A stretch of DNA of 28,287 nucleotides from Chloroflexota bacterium (GCA_012798185.1 JAAZNS010000387.1:1-28287), one strand, 5' to 3'; positions 1-8,491 are shown, counted from the stretch's first letter. Translations and numbers: made by a program. The notes: generated from the letters alone by a model not told the origin.

Positions 1-1
1 C

Positions 2-1618
2 CGAAAAGTTGCTGCCAGCGCAACGCCTGAAAGTCCTATCATGCTAAAGGTGAGCGATATGTTCAGCCTGATGCCCTACGAAAACTCTCTGGTGGTGCTG
101 AGCATGAACGGTCCGCAGCTTAAAGCAGTACTGGAGCGCGCTTTCCGCAACTATTATTACTATAAGTATGTACCGGGCTACGGCGGTTATTCCTACTACA
201 CAACCTGTATGCTGGATATCAATTCGGGCGGTAAAATCACCTATAATGATCTGTATCCTGCTTCTTACGATCCCAATAAGAGTTATGTAGTCTCGCTGGA
301 ATTCGATGGCCATGAAGTTGATTTCAGTGACGCCAGTACATTCTATAAAGTATCCACAGTGAATTACCTGGCAGCCGGATCGTGCAATTTCAACGACGGT
401 GGGGTCAGCTTATGGCCGCTTAATCAGATTCTCACCGATACCCAGTATTATGTGCGCGATGCGGTGATTAATTACATTACCGAACAAGGGGTGGTATCAC
501 CGATGATTGAAGGCAGGTTGAATTTTATTACCGATACAGAAGGACCGCAAATCACCAAAACGATCGGCGATCCAATTTTCAGCGCCGGCACCGATACCTT
601 TGTCACCTCAGCCTCTGTTTTCCACGTGAATGTGAGTGATACGCCTGCAGGCGTGGCAAGCTGCAGCATCTCAATCGCTGGTCCTGATGGATCGACAAGT
701 ACGCACTGCCAGGCAGGCGATAACGACCTCTCACTTAGCGGCGCAGATGGCACCTATACTATCACGATCTCTGCTGCTGATAAGGCGGGGAATGTTGCAG
801 AATTGGTCGAACAAGATATCCTCGACAATAGTAAGCCTCAACTTACCAAGACGATTGGCAACCCAAAATATGTGAGGCGCGGAATTACCTACGTCAATTC
901 CACTACCCCCATTCGTGTGCAAGCCGTGGATGCCAGCGGTATTGCCGGTTGTACTTTAAAGATAGATGGAAGAGAGCCGTCAGTTTACGCAGGGGAAGAT
1001 TTCACTCTGCCCGCTCCGGATGGCTGGCACAAATTGATGGTGGTTTGTGCCGACAACCTGGGTCATTCTGCAATGCTTTCAGAATTCGATGTTGTGGATA
1101 ACAGCGCGCCAACCATCGTTATTGCCGCTCCACAAGCAAAGACCTACCTACACCCGCATTATCTGCGACTCGAATTCATGGCAGTCGATTGGGGTGCAGG
1201 CGTACAAAATGTTGCGGGCAAACTGGATGGGGTGTCGGTAGCCAATCGCCAGCTTATTGATCTATATACCCTGGCGCTCGGTAACCACACTCTGGTTGTA
1301 ACAGCAACGGATAAACTGGGCAACCAGAGCACCAAATCGGTAACCTTTAAGGTGAGTGCTACAATCCAAAGCTTGATGACCAGCGTGAACCGCTTCTACG
1401 CCGAGCACAAGATCAAGAGTGCGCGTTTGGTTTCCACCTTGCTCGGTAAGCTGCAAAAAGCCCAGCTTTACCTGAACAGAGGTAAAACCAATCAAGCAAA
1501 ACAGCAGCTGCAATCCTTTATCCAGCAAGTACAAAGCGAGAGCGGTAAGGGTATCACAACCGATGCGGCACAAAAACTGATTGCCGATGCCCAATTTGTG
1601 ATTGGAACTTTGAAATAG
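2..1618 (+). CDS. Secreted 5'-nucleotidase-family protein, C-terminal part, with Ig-like domains and FIMAH-like tail (5' end outside window)
   Basis: The reading frame is open to the left edge, so the N-terminal metallophosphatase domain lies outside; 538 residues are visible. The first 150 or so match the 5'-nucleotidase C-terminal domain, with the typical run VSDMFSLMPYENSLVVLSMNG and a later FYKVSTVNYLAAG, which in this family shape the nucleoside-binding pocket. Three Ig-like domains follow, starting near visible residues 177, 274 and 365, with recurring DNS.P..T and A.DK.GN motifs. The last 80 or so residues (SVNRFYAEHKI to FVIGTL) resemble the FIMAH domain found at the C-terminus of many secreted hydrolases. 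Likely role: extracellular hydrolysis of nucleotides or related phosphoesters, with the tail serving attachment. Family assignment is fairly sure; exact substrate and anchoring are inferred. A strong terminator lies 50 bp downstream. Confidence 0.85.
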   Translation, partial: RKVAASATPESPIMLKVSDMFSLMPYENSLVVLSMNGPQLKAVLERAFRNYYYYKYVPGYGGYSYYTTCMLDINSGGKITYNDLYPASYDPNKSYVVSLEFDGHEVDFSDASTFYKVSTVNYLAAGSCNFNDGGVSLWPLNQILTDTQYYVRDAVINYITEQGVVSPMIEGRLNFITDTEGPQITKTIGDPIFSAGTDTFVTSASVFHVNVSDTPAGVASCSISIAGPDGSTSTHCQAGDNDLSLSGADGTYTITISAADKAGNVAELVEQDILDNSKPQLTKTIGNPKYVRRGITYVNSTTPIRVQAVDASGIAGCTLKIDGREPSVYAGEDFTLPAPDGWHKLMVVCADNLGHSAMLSEFDVVDNSAPTIVIAAPQAKTYLHPHYLRLEFMAVDWGAGVQNVAGKLDGVSVANRQLIDLYTLALGNHTLVVTATDKLGNQSTKSVTFKVSATIQSLMTSVNRFYAEHKIKSARLVSTLLGKLQKAQLYLNRGKTNQAKQQLQSFIQQVQSESGKGITTDAAQKLIADAQFVIGTLK

Positions 1619-1667
1619 CGCTAAATTGGACAATATAATCAATAGGGGGGAATAAAATGAATTCGAA

Positions 1668-1705
1668 GACCTTTAGGATTACACAAGCCCTAAAGGTCAT
1701 TTTTT
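1668..1705 (+). terminator. Rho-independent terminator after the 5'-nucleotidase gene
   Basis: A perfect 10-bp stem, GACCTTTAGG (1668-1677) and CCTAAAGGTC (1689-1698), with an 11-nt loop, is followed at once by a T run (1700-1705). It sits 50 bp after the stop codon of the upstream gene and points the same way. Confidence 0.9.
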
Positions 1706-1740
1706 GTTGCCATTGTTGGCAGTTTTTATCAGCGCTTTCA

Positions 1741-2195
1741 TCAAAATGCGTTTATTTCGAATTCCACACTCACCCCGTAGTGGCGCAGCTTACCGGCTTG
1801 CTTCAAGTCATCCAGAATGCCAAACACTTCCGGCATGTAATAGACAGCAGTGGGCGGACAGTGCAGCTGTAACAAATCCAACGCCTCAACCTGCCGGTTT
1901 TTCAGGCTGCGCTCGACCCAGACGGTGAGGTTTTGACGGCTATAGCCTTCGGGGGTTTGCCGTTCAAGGCGCCGTCCGGCTTTGGTTGCCACGAAGAAGG
2001 GTTCGCGCCGTTCTTTGCGCAGCTGTGCTATAAGCTGTTCGCTGCGCCCATCGCCATAAACATCGGCGGTATCGAAGAAATTCACCCCTAGATCCAATGC
2101 CCGGTGGAGGGCAGCCAGTGAATCGTGATTGTCCACCGTGCCCCACTCACCGCCGATCGCCCAGGCGCCAATACTGATGGTGGATAAGAATATTG
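1741..2195 (-). pseudogene. Aldo/keto reductase fragment, truncated at both ends
   Basis: The translated minus strand reads STISIGAWAIGGEWG near 2189, then NFFDTADVYGDGRSE with the family's catalytic Asp and Tyr, FFVATKAGR with the catalytic Lys, and LDLLQLHCPP. It ends at HYGVSVE. These are the N-terminal half motifs of a 310-330 aa NADPH-dependent aldo/keto reductase of the YhdN/Tas type. The first 15 or so residues are missing, and so is everything after about residue 155. At the 3' side the similarity stops exactly at a GAATTC (1759-1764), after which only EINAF and a stop follow. At the 5' side the frame abuts a different pseudogene close to another GAATTC (2196-2201). There is no start codon or ribosome-binding site of its own. 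It cannot make an active enzyme, because the C-terminal cofactor-binding half is gone. Confidence 0.8.
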
Positions 2196-2789
2196 GAATT
2201 CGCCCAAGTTAAGCATGCCGCCACACCAAGACCCAGGACAACTACCGCTAACGTTAGCGGCGCCTGCAGTTACTGTAAAACCATCCAATTGAGCAGCGTT
2301 CACGTTTTTACTATATACTACATGATAAGCATTACTACCGCTGATGCCAGCCGTGGAAGTGACCACGCCATTTACGTCGGTTGTATCATTTTTATCGATG
2401 TCGCCGCTCAGCACGGTGATGTGAGCGGTGTAATCCCTTTCGGTGAGCTCCATTTCAGTGGTGGCAAACCCGCCATAGAGCGCCAACCCTGATTTTAGAC
2501 TGAATGTAGCTGAGCGAGAATTATCCGTTTACCCGGAGCCTTCATCCGGGTAATAAACGCCTTCCGCCACCCAAATTTCGTTCCCTGTTATAGCGACTGC
2601 CAATGCATCTTGAACATTGGTGTAAGCTGTACTCCGGGAATAGCCATCCGGTACGCCGCTTGCATCAGCGTCCACATAGATAACATTGCCATCAGCCCTG
2701 GCTGGTTGGTGGCAAAGAAACGCCAATCCCAGGGTAATTATTCCAATCGCCAACATAAAGCTGAAGGGTATACTAAATTTCTATGGCAT
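2196..2789 (-). pseudogene. Exported parallel beta-helix (choice-of-anchor Q type) protein, broken by two stops and 3' truncated
   Basis: A good ribosome-binding site (AGGAG, 2796-2800) stands six bases before ATG at 2789. The second codon is CCA and the third is TAG (2783-2781). Translation past it gives a clear signal peptide (KFSIPFSFMLAIGIITLGL... ending PARADG). Then comes NVIYVDADASG, the usual opening of secreted beta-helix proteins, and IWVAEGVYYPDEGSG. A TAA (2531-2529) follows exactly where the family normally has Gln, and the same frame continues TDNSRSATFSLKSG, ALYGGFATTE, TVLSGDIDKNDTTD and SNAYHVV. Both stops are one C-to-T change from Gln codons. The frame then passes GGMLNLGEF and runs into the aldo/keto reductase fragment in another frame. 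Initiation at the inner ATG (2756) lacks a ribosome-binding site and would give only a 75-residue product. This was probably a surface protein and is now dead. Confidence 0.8.
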
Positions 2790-3033
2790 ATAATTCTCCT
2801 AAACGAGAGTTCGTTTTGGAAAAATAGCTATCCAAAAGGATATATTAAAAAGCTTGTCTATACGCGGGGAGCAATATGGCATTCAGCGGGGAATCTTTAA
2901 ATCCTTCTGATGTATTTTTCTTAGTGTTACCTTACTCAGTCTTGCAATTAATGATAGTTATATTACAAAACCTGCAATATTAATGTAAGAATTATAAAAT
3001 ACCGCATTAAGTTTTGTCACAACAAAAAAAGGA
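2790..3033. other. Non-coding AT-rich stretch upstream of the beta-helix pseudogene
   Basis: This holds the leader of the broken beta-helix gene, including its AGGAG and a small 6-bp hairpin (AAACGA/TCGTTT near 2801-2817). I see no coding frame of convincing quality, no RNA gene and no clear promoter pair. Confidence 0.5.
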
Positions 3034-3164
3034 GGGCTGCCTAAAAAATCAAAATTGTTTTGTTGCACGAAGTGAGTTTCACAAAGTGGAGCGAAACATC
3101 TGTTTTATTTATGTAAAGACACTTCGCCTCGATCAGTGTGATAGACTTCTTTTAGGACAGCCCC
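3034..3164. repeat. MITE-like element or insertion-sequence remnant with terminal inverted repeats
   Basis: The left end reads GGGCTGCCTAAAA and the right end, on the other strand, GGGCTGTCCTAAAA: 13 matches with one inserted base. A second, inner inverted pair (ACGAAGTG near 3068, CACTTCGC near 3120) lets the roughly 130-bp unit fold on itself. GGA occurs just outside each end and may be a short target duplication. There is no open frame inside. The ends resemble the GGGCTGTCC-type tips of several insertion-sequence families, so a non-autonomous element is likely. Only one copy lies in this window. Confidence 0.55.
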
Positions 3165-3182
3165 GGAAGACTATTTAAAAAA

Positions 3183-4238
3183 CTAAAACATTTCCTTTTT
3201 AGTAGTCACCACCGTACCCAGATAGCGGAAATCACCGGGACGGAAACCGGTTTGCTTGCCGATATTGATCGAAATCAATTGAATGGGAACGATCTCGGCT
3301 ATCGGCAGCCCAATACCGCGATATTTGGGCAACACAATGCTCGGAATCTCTTTTTCGGGTGTATCTGCCAGCCAGAAAACTTTTGCACCCAATGATTGTG
3401 CTTTCAGGCTGAGGCGGAAGTCTTCGGTTTTAGTCATCGCCTCTCCAGCCAGCGAAAGCACCGTGTAGTTTTCATCTGCCAGCTCTACCGGTCCGTGCCA
3501 GAATTGCCCGGTAGACATCCCTTCGGCGTTGATTTTCGGTCCTTCTTTAAAGCACAAAGCCGCTTCCATAGCTGTGGCATAAGATAGGCCGCGCCCGATG
3601 ATTACCAATCGATTCACTTTACCAATTAATGAATCCAATAATTGCAGGTGCTCTTCCAATTTCTGGGTGAATTCTTGTAAACCCTGTAAGGTAATCTGCA
3701 GGTCTTCCATCTCACGATCGATCAATTTACCAGCTAATTGCAATGCCATTAATTGTGTGGTTGCCAGAGTGCCCACGTAGCTGCGAGTGGACAAAGTGAA
3801 ATCATCACCCGAATATATGGGCATATACAGGTCTGCCTGGGTTGCCAACGGGCTATCGGGGAAATTGGTGTTAGCAAGCAGATATGGGTTGCCCAACCTT
3901 CCCTTTTGCGCCAGAAGGCGGGTGATTTCAATGGACTTGCCTGAATTGGACACTACCCAAAGCAGCGACTTGGGGGTGACTAAATCGGAGGCATACGTAA
4001 GCAGTTCACTGGTATCCATCCAAAACGCCGGAACGCGGCCTTTGAGCAGTTGCAGCCATGCGGGGTAGGTGCCAAAAGTGGAGGCGCCCATCCCGGTGAG
4101 GATGATGCGGTCAAAATTGCCCTTCATCAAACGGCTTCTCAGGTCTTGCAGCAATTGATGGTCATAACCCTGAAGCACTTTTTGCAGAGCTTCGGGCTGT
4201 AATTGTATATCTTCTAAAAATGGAAATCGTTCACCCAT
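3183..4238 (-). CDS. SIS-domain sugar-phosphate isomerase/deaminase (GlmS C-terminal / NagB-II-like)
   Basis: The protein has 351 aa with two SIS domains and no glutaminase domain. The first domain shows GMGAS (49-53) and VVSNSGKSIEI (95-105), the phosphate-binding Ser-rich loop. The second shows IIGRGLSYATAMEAALCFKE (213-232), then a conserved EGMSTGQFWHGPVEL. Length and layout match the SIS-type glucosamine-6-phosphate deaminases and AgaS-like isomerases better than GlmS (about 600 aa). As the last gene of a sugar ABC operon, 34 bp after a sugar kinase, it probably converts the phosphorylated amino sugar to fructose-6-phosphate. The start has an excellent ribosome-binding site (AGGAGGAG, four bases before ATG). 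Phospho-ketosugar or fructosamine-type substrates cannot be excluded. Confidence 0.8.
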   Translation of the reverse strand: MGERFPFLEDIQLQPEALQKVLQGYDHQLLQDLRSRLMKGNFDRIILTGMGASTFGTYPAWLQLLKGRVPAFWMDTSELLTYASDLVTPKSLLWVVSNSGKSIEITRLLAQKGRLGNPYLLANTNFPDSPLATQADLYMPIYSGDDFTLSTRSYVGTLATTQLMALQLAGKLIDREMEDLQITLQGLQEFTQKLEEHLQLLDSLIGKVNRLVIIGRGLSYATAMEAALCFKEGPKINAEGMSTGQFWHGPVELADENYTVLSLAGEAMTKTEDFRLSLKAQSLGAKVFWLADTPEKEIPSIVLPKYRGIGLPIAEIVPIQLISINIGKQTGFRPGDFRYLGTVVTTKKEMF

Positions 4239-4272
4239 TTTCTCCTCCTAATAATGATTGTTATATATGAAT

Positions 4273-5247
4273 TCAGGCGATATCTTGCTGCGATATCAGA
4301 AAAGCATAAGCTGCACCGTATACACCAGCGTAATAATCGAGGCTATCGATCTGAATGGTCACAAGCCCGGCGGGCACCATATAACGATGGCCGTTAATAA
4401 CTTTACGTATATAGGGTTCGAACAAGTTAAAATACCTGGTCATCCCGCCGCATAAAACCACTTTATCTGGTACAAAAAACGAGATAACGTTCAACAATCC
4501 CAAGCCCAGGTAATACCCTTCCTGTTCCACTAATTGCATTGCTGTCTCATCACCTTGACTTGCAGCTTGTATAATGGTAGGGGTATTAATATGGTGAATA
4601 TCTTTCACCGCTAAGATCTTTAGCCAATCCGGATTTTGAACGGCTTTTTGACGGGCAAAATTTAGAAATGCCGCCCCAGATGCCAGGCTTTCCCAACAGC
4701 CAACCATGCCGCAATAACAATGTACGCCGCTGGAGGCATCGATGACATGGTGCCCACCCTCTGGATGTGCACCATCCAGCCCACGATATACAGTGCCATG
4801 ATCGATGAAAGAAGTACCTATCCCTGTGCCAATGGTGACCACATACAACCGCTCCGCGCCTTGCCCATTGCCTTGCCAATATTCTCCCAGGGCAGCTGCA
4901 TCGGCGTCATTTTCGAGCACCACGGGCAAGCCGCATGCTTCTTGCAGGGGTTTAACAAATGGTCGATATTGCCAGGCTGGCTCGGTATATGGGTTGATCA
5001 CCGTTCCCGATTGCTTGTTTACGGGACCGGTGACGCCTGAGCCAACGCCGATGATCGATAGTTGACGGTATTTGGAAAGCAGCGATTGGGTCAGCTCGAT
5101 AACCGTTTGTAAACCTGTTTCGGGCTGGCGGGATGAGGGTAGAGCTTTCTCCAGGATTTCTAAAGCTTTACCATTGGTGGAAATCAAACCAACCCTGGCG
5201 TGTGTGCCGCCCAAATCGACGCCAATGACATAACTCGGTTGCGACAT
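4273..5247 (-). CDS. ROK-family sugar kinase
   Basis: This 324-aa cytoplasmic kinase has the ATP-binding DLGGTHARVG (11-20), the ENDADAAALGE block holding the catalytic Asp (D114), the second phosphate loop VTIGTGIGTS (137-146), and the ROK zinc site: PEGGHH (162-167) with Cys177, Cys179 and Cys184 in CYCGMVGC. All key residues are present, so it should be active on glucose, an N-acetylhexosamine or a related hexose. It starts three bases after the permease stop codon, so translation is probably coupled, and it is followed by the SIS enzyme. This fits phosphorylation of the imported sugar. The substrate cannot be told from sequence alone. Confidence 0.88.
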   Translation of the reverse strand: MSQPSYVIGVDLGGTHARVGLISTNGKALEILEKALPSSRQPETGLQTVIELTQSLLSKYRQLSIIGVGSGVTGPVNKQSGTVINPYTEPAWQYRPFVKPLQEACGLPVVLENDADAAALGEYWQGNGQGAERLYVVTIGTGIGTSFIDHGTVYRGLDGAHPEGGHHVIDASSGVHCYCGMVGCWESLASGAAFLNFARQKAVQNPDWLKILAVKDIHHINTPTIIQAASQGDETAMQLVEQEGYYLGLGLLNVISFFVPDKVVLCGGMTRYFNLFEPYIRKVINGHRYMVPAGLVTIQIDSLDYYAGVYGAAYAFLISQQDIA

Positions 5248-5250
5248 GGT

Positions 5251-6111
5251 TCAACCCTTTACGGCACCGGCGGTAAGCCCGCTGATGATGTAACGTTGGA
5301 AAATCAGTGCCAAAATCACCGGCGGGATGGCGGCAATCACCCCGCCTGCCATCATGGCTGTGATATCTACCGCATATCGTCCGGTGAATTCGGCAATGGC
5401 TACCGGTACAGTTTTTGTGGCAACCGTGCTGGTGAAAATTAACGCAAAGAAAAATTCATCCCAGGCGGAGAGAAAAACAAACAACGATGTAGAAATCAAG
5501 CCCGGCGCAGAGATGGGTAATATCACCTGGTAAAGAATTCCCATCCGTGAGCAACCATCGATACGGGCAGCGTCTTCCAGCTCTACCGGAATGGTTTCAA
5601 AAAAGCCCGACATGATCCAGATGGCAAACGGTAAAGCAAAAGAGAGATATGTAACGATCAATACAATGGGTTTATTTAGCAAGCCCAATCGGGAAGCCAA
5701 TAAATATAAGGGTATAACTAATGATACTTCCGGGATCATACGCGTGCCCAGTATGCCCATCATCACACCCTTTCGAAAAGGGAAATTGATGCGCGCCAGT
5801 GCATAAGCAGCTAACGAACCAACAAAAAGCGCAATGAAAGTCACCGAGCTGCTAATTAAGAACGAGTTGCCTAACGTGCGGACAAATGTTTTCGAAACCT
5901 CGGAAGTGGCTTTGGCAGGATTGAAAATGTTTATGTAATTTTCCAGTGTAGGGTGTTTTGGGAAAAAGGTCGTTGGAGAAGATAATAAGTCTGAACGATT
6001 GGAAATGCTGGAAGATACCAGCCAAATCACGGGTAAAAAAATCAGAATGTAAACCGGAAGCGTTAGCGAAAATAAACCAACTTTTCGAAAGATCTTTCGA
6101 TGATACATCAT
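5251..6111 (-). CDS. Carbohydrate ABC transporter permease, MalG type
   Basis: A 286-aa inner-membrane protein with about six hydrophobic segments and a short basic N-terminus. The cytoplasmic coupling (EAA) loop reads VELEDAARIDGCSRMGILYQ, followed by VILPISAPGL, as in the CUT1 family. The ATG overlaps the stop of the upstream permease gene as ATGA (6108-6111), so the two are translationally coupled and form the heterodimeric channel. The region between the first two segments (SSISNRSDL ... PTLENYINIF) is the usual MalG periplasmic loop. No ATPase gene accompanies the operon, so a shared MsmX-like ATPase elsewhere is inferred. Confidence 0.93.
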   Translation of the reverse strand: MMYHRKIFRKVGLFSLTLPVYILIFLPVIWLVSSSISNRSDLLSSPTTFFPKHPTLENYINIFNPAKATSEVSKTFVRTLGNSFLISSSVTFIALFVGSLAAYALARINFPFRKGVMMGILGTRMIPEVSLVIPLYLLASRLGLLNKPIVLIVTYLSFALPFAIWIMSGFFETIPVELEDAARIDGCSRMGILYQVILPISAPGLISTSLFVFLSAWDEFFFALIFTSTVATKTVPVAIAEFTGRYAVDITAMMAGGVIAAIPPVILALIFQRYIISGLTAGAVKG

Positions 6112-7007
6112 AGTCGGCTTTCCTCCGGTTTATACAAGAATCGGATGTATATCATTGCCATGCCTAAGGTAAAGAGGGATATCAAGAAAGACAAGGCAGA
6201 TCCTTTCCCTACGTGTCCATACGTGAAGGTTTCAAAGTAAGTGAGGAAAGATATAGCCACTGTGCCAAATGCAGGTCCGCCACGGGTAATGACATAGATG
6301 ATATCGAATACACGAAAAGCCTCCACTGTGCGGATGACCAGCGCAATGAGAATGGCAGATCGTAACAAGGGCAGGCGAATGCTAAAGAAACGCTGCAGTG
6401 CATTGGCGCCGTCTACCGAGGCGGCTTCATCCAGATCTTCCGGGATACTTGCCAGCGCTGCCTGGATAATTAGAGCAATGAATGGAAAACTATGCCAGAT
6501 ATCCGCCAGGATAACCAGATTCATAGCGGTTATTGGATTGGTTAACCAGGCGATATAATGATCGATAATACCAAATTTTAGTAGAAGCGCGTTTAATGCC
6601 CCATAATCGGCGCTATATATCCAACGCCACATGGCACCATTGACTACTGTAGGTACTGCCCAGGGAATGATCAGGCAGGTGCGTAATAATTTCCAGGCTG
6701 GCGGGTGGCTATGAATTAGCTGCGCAACTGCAATACCCAGGATGAGCTCAATACCTACGCTAACCACCGTAAAATAGACCGTACGCCAAATAGTTGCCCA
6801 AAAGACCTTATCTTTAAGAATGTTTAGGTAATTATCGAAGCCGATAAAAATCCCTCCGCTGGGTTTTGAAAGCGGTGTTTCGAAAAAACTAAGGTATAGG
6901 GTACTTAATACCGGCTGCAGGGTAATACCTAAAATAATGAGCAAACTTGGTATTACTAAAAGCACTCCAATTTTTGCATCTTGCTTACGAAGAGAATTAG
7001 TAGCCAT
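6108..7007 (-). CDS. Carbohydrate ABC transporter permease, MalF type
   Basis: A 299-aa inner-membrane protein. The first hydrophobic segment follows a basic start (RKQDAKIGVLLVIPSLLII), then the typical periplasmic run FFETPLSKPSGGIFIGFDNYLNIL. The EAA loop is EDLDEAASVDGANALQRFFS before IRLPLLRSAIL. It has about six membrane segments and the normal length for short MalF/LacF-type proteins that lack the extra periplasmic domain. It lies 82 bp after the solute-binding protein gene, the gap being filled by a strong hairpin, and overlaps the MalG-type gene by four bases. There is no clear Shine-Dalgarno sequence before its ATG. Confidence 0.93.
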   Translation of the reverse strand: MATNSLRKQDAKIGVLLVIPSLLIILGITLQPVLSTLYLSFFETPLSKPSGGIFIGFDNYLNILKDKVFWATIWRTVYFTVVSVGIELILGIAVAQLIHSHPPAWKLLRTCLIIPWAVPTVVNGAMWRWIYSADYGALNALLLKFGIIDHYIAWLTNPITAMNLVILADIWHSFPFIALIIQAALASIPEDLDEAASVDGANALQRFFSIRLPLLRSAILIALVIRTVEAFRVFDIIYVITRGGPAFGTVAISFLTYFETFTYGHVGKGSALSFLISLFTLGMAMIYIRFLYKPEESRL

Positions 7008-7040
7008 CTTAGATCGTTATTTCAAGGAGCAACTTTTTAT

Positions 7041-7077
7041 TTCTTCTGGCAGGAATATATATATCCTGCCAGAAGAA
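7041..7077 (-). promoter_or_regulatory. Intercistronic hairpin between binding-protein and permease genes
   Basis: A perfect 14-bp stem (TTCTTCTGGCAGGA, 7041-7054, and its complement 7064-7077) with a 9-nt AT loop. On the minus-strand transcript it is followed by ATAAAAAG rather than a U run, so it is not a classic terminator in that direction. Placed between the solute-binding protein and the permeases, it probably protects the upstream message or attenuates the downstream part, as known for malE-malF. The effect is inferred. Confidence 0.75.
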
Positions 7078-7089
7078 TTTTTATTAAAA

Positions 7090-8448
7090 TTATTGATATT
7101 TTTCTTGCAATTCTGTAAATTTCGCAGCTGCTTCATCCAAAGCTTCTTGAGGGGTTTTTTGTTTGGTCAGCGCCTGTTGCAGGGCAAGCTGAAGCGCCAA
7201 TGAGGCTTCACTGTAATAAGGTACTTTCGGGCGGACGTGAGCAAACGGGATTTGTTTGACGTAATTCGGGATGAGCACTTTGTTGGCTTCACTATAGGAG
7301 ATCAATTTTTCAAGATTTTCGCCTTCGTAGCTGGTTTGCCAGGCAGGCGTACTGTATTTTGAGTATTCATCTTGTATGGGCTTGCTGGTCATAAATTTAA
7401 TGAATTCCCAGCCAATTTCTTTATTGGGTGAAGCATTAGCCACACTCCAGCCCATCGAACCGTTGATCGTGGCAGTCTCGATCCCTTTTTCCAAACCTTT
7501 TTTGAAAACAGGCATCAAAGCCATGTTAACCTGTCCGTTAATGATCGATTCTTCAGGTTCGAAGTTTGCCATCTGATACATGTAACCCCAATTGACCGCA
7601 AAAACAGCCTTGCCCTGGGAAAACACATTGCGGACATCTTCTTCCAGATATGAAATGGAAGCCGGGTTGGTATAGCCCTTATCAATACTGTCGACCATCC
7701 ATTGCACGACTTCTACACCTTCAGTGTTATTGAAGGCAGGATTGCCGGCTTCGTCTACAAAGGTGCCGCCATTGCCAAATAACAAAGCAACCAGGGTGCA
7801 AATGGAAGCCTCTGCTTGAGCCCACGACCAAACCATGGGATATTCCACCAACCCTTTATCTTTTATGACCTGAGACATTTCTTCGAGTTCTTCCCAGGTT
7901 TTGGGCGGATTATCAAAACCAGCTTCTTTCAAGATTTTTTCGTTGTAGAAAAAATACATACCGTCAATTCCCCAGGGTAAACCATAAACTTTTGAATCGA
8001 CGGTGGTAATTTCCCAACCGGAGGGGAAAATACCTTGTTTCATTTCATCGGTAATCTTATCTGACACATCATACAGGTAGCCGGCGTTTGAGAATTCAGC
8101 GTACCAGATGTCATCGACTAACACTACATCATATGCAGGTGGGGTGGTTGCCATGGCTGTAGTGATTTTGTCGTGTAAAGCTTCATAGGCGACAAATTCG
8201 GTTTCCACCTTCACATTTGGGTTATCTGCCATGAAACGTTCAGCAATTTCATTGACTACTTCCACTGGATAACCAGCTTGTTGCATAGTTAGAACCCGGA
8301 TAGTAACCTGCTCTGGCTCTGCTCCTGCGGGTTGCTCGGTAGTTTCGGCAGGAGCTGCGGGCTCGGAGGTTTTCGGGCTGCATCCTACCATCCCAGCTAA
8401 AATTGCGATTACCAGAAAACAAACTATAAATTTCGACCAGATTTTCAT
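7090..8448 (-). CDS. Sugar ABC transporter solute-binding lipoprotein (extracellular binding protein family 1)
   Basis: 452 aa. The N-terminus is a lipoprotein signal (MKIWSKFIVCFLVIAILAGMVGC) with the modified Cys at 23, then a low-complexity Ala/Glu/Pro linker, then the mature lobe VTIRVLTMQQAGYPVEVV. Family-1 hallmarks include the DVVLVDDIWYAEF segment, YGLPWGIDGMYFFYNEKILKEAG and GSMGWSVANASPNKEIGWEFIKFM. It delivers the sugar to the two permeases downstream. The ATG has a strong ribosome-binding site (GGAGGAG). A perfect palindrome lies in the leader, and the ROK repressor gene ends 145 bp upstream. Confidence 0.92.
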   Translation of the reverse strand: MKIWSKFIVCFLVIAILAGMVGCSPKTSEPAAPAETTEQPAGAEPEQVTIRVLTMQQAGYPVEVVNEIAERFMADNPNVKVETEFVAYEALHDKITTAMATTPPAYDVVLVDDIWYAEFSNAGYLYDVSDKITDEMKQGIFPSGWEITTVDSKVYGLPWGIDGMYFFYNEKILKEAGFDNPPKTWEELEEMSQVIKDKGLVEYPMVWSWAQAEASICTLVALLFGNGGTFVDEAGNPAFNNTEGVEVVQWMVDSIDKGYTNPASISYLEEDVRNVFSQGKAVFAVNWGYMYQMANFEPEESIINGQVNMALMPVFKKGLEKGIETATINGSMGWSVANASPNKEIGWEFIKFMTSKPIQDEYSKYSTPAWQTSYEGENLEKLISYSEANKVLIPNYVKQIPFAHVRPKVPYYSEASLALQLALQQALTKQKTPQEALDEAAAKFTELQEKYQ

Positions 8449-8491
8449 TCACTCCTCCAATATTTTTATAATTATTTGAATAAGTTTACAA

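Noticed and set aside
1616..1626. TAGCGCTAAAT also found in the kinase-leader palindrome
   Set aside because: It overlaps the stop codon of the 5'-nucleotidase gene and lacks the full symmetry; chance is enough.
1657..1872. Short plus-strand frame with ATG after AGGGGGG
   Set aside because: It runs through the terminator hairpin and then antisense to the aldo/keto reductase fragment; the G run does not make it a gene.
2781..2783. TAG read through as pyrrolysine or another recoded residue
   Set aside because: It lies in a signal peptide and a second, different stop (TAA) follows; decay is simpler.
2971..2984. 14-base identity (CCTGCAATATTAAT) with 10001-10014
   Set aside because: An AT-rich 14-mer match is expected by chance in a window of this size, and the flanks do not match.
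3243..3252. AAACCGGTTT palindrome resembling the operator at 8492
   Set aside because: It is inside the coding sequence of the SIS gene and is only ten bases long.
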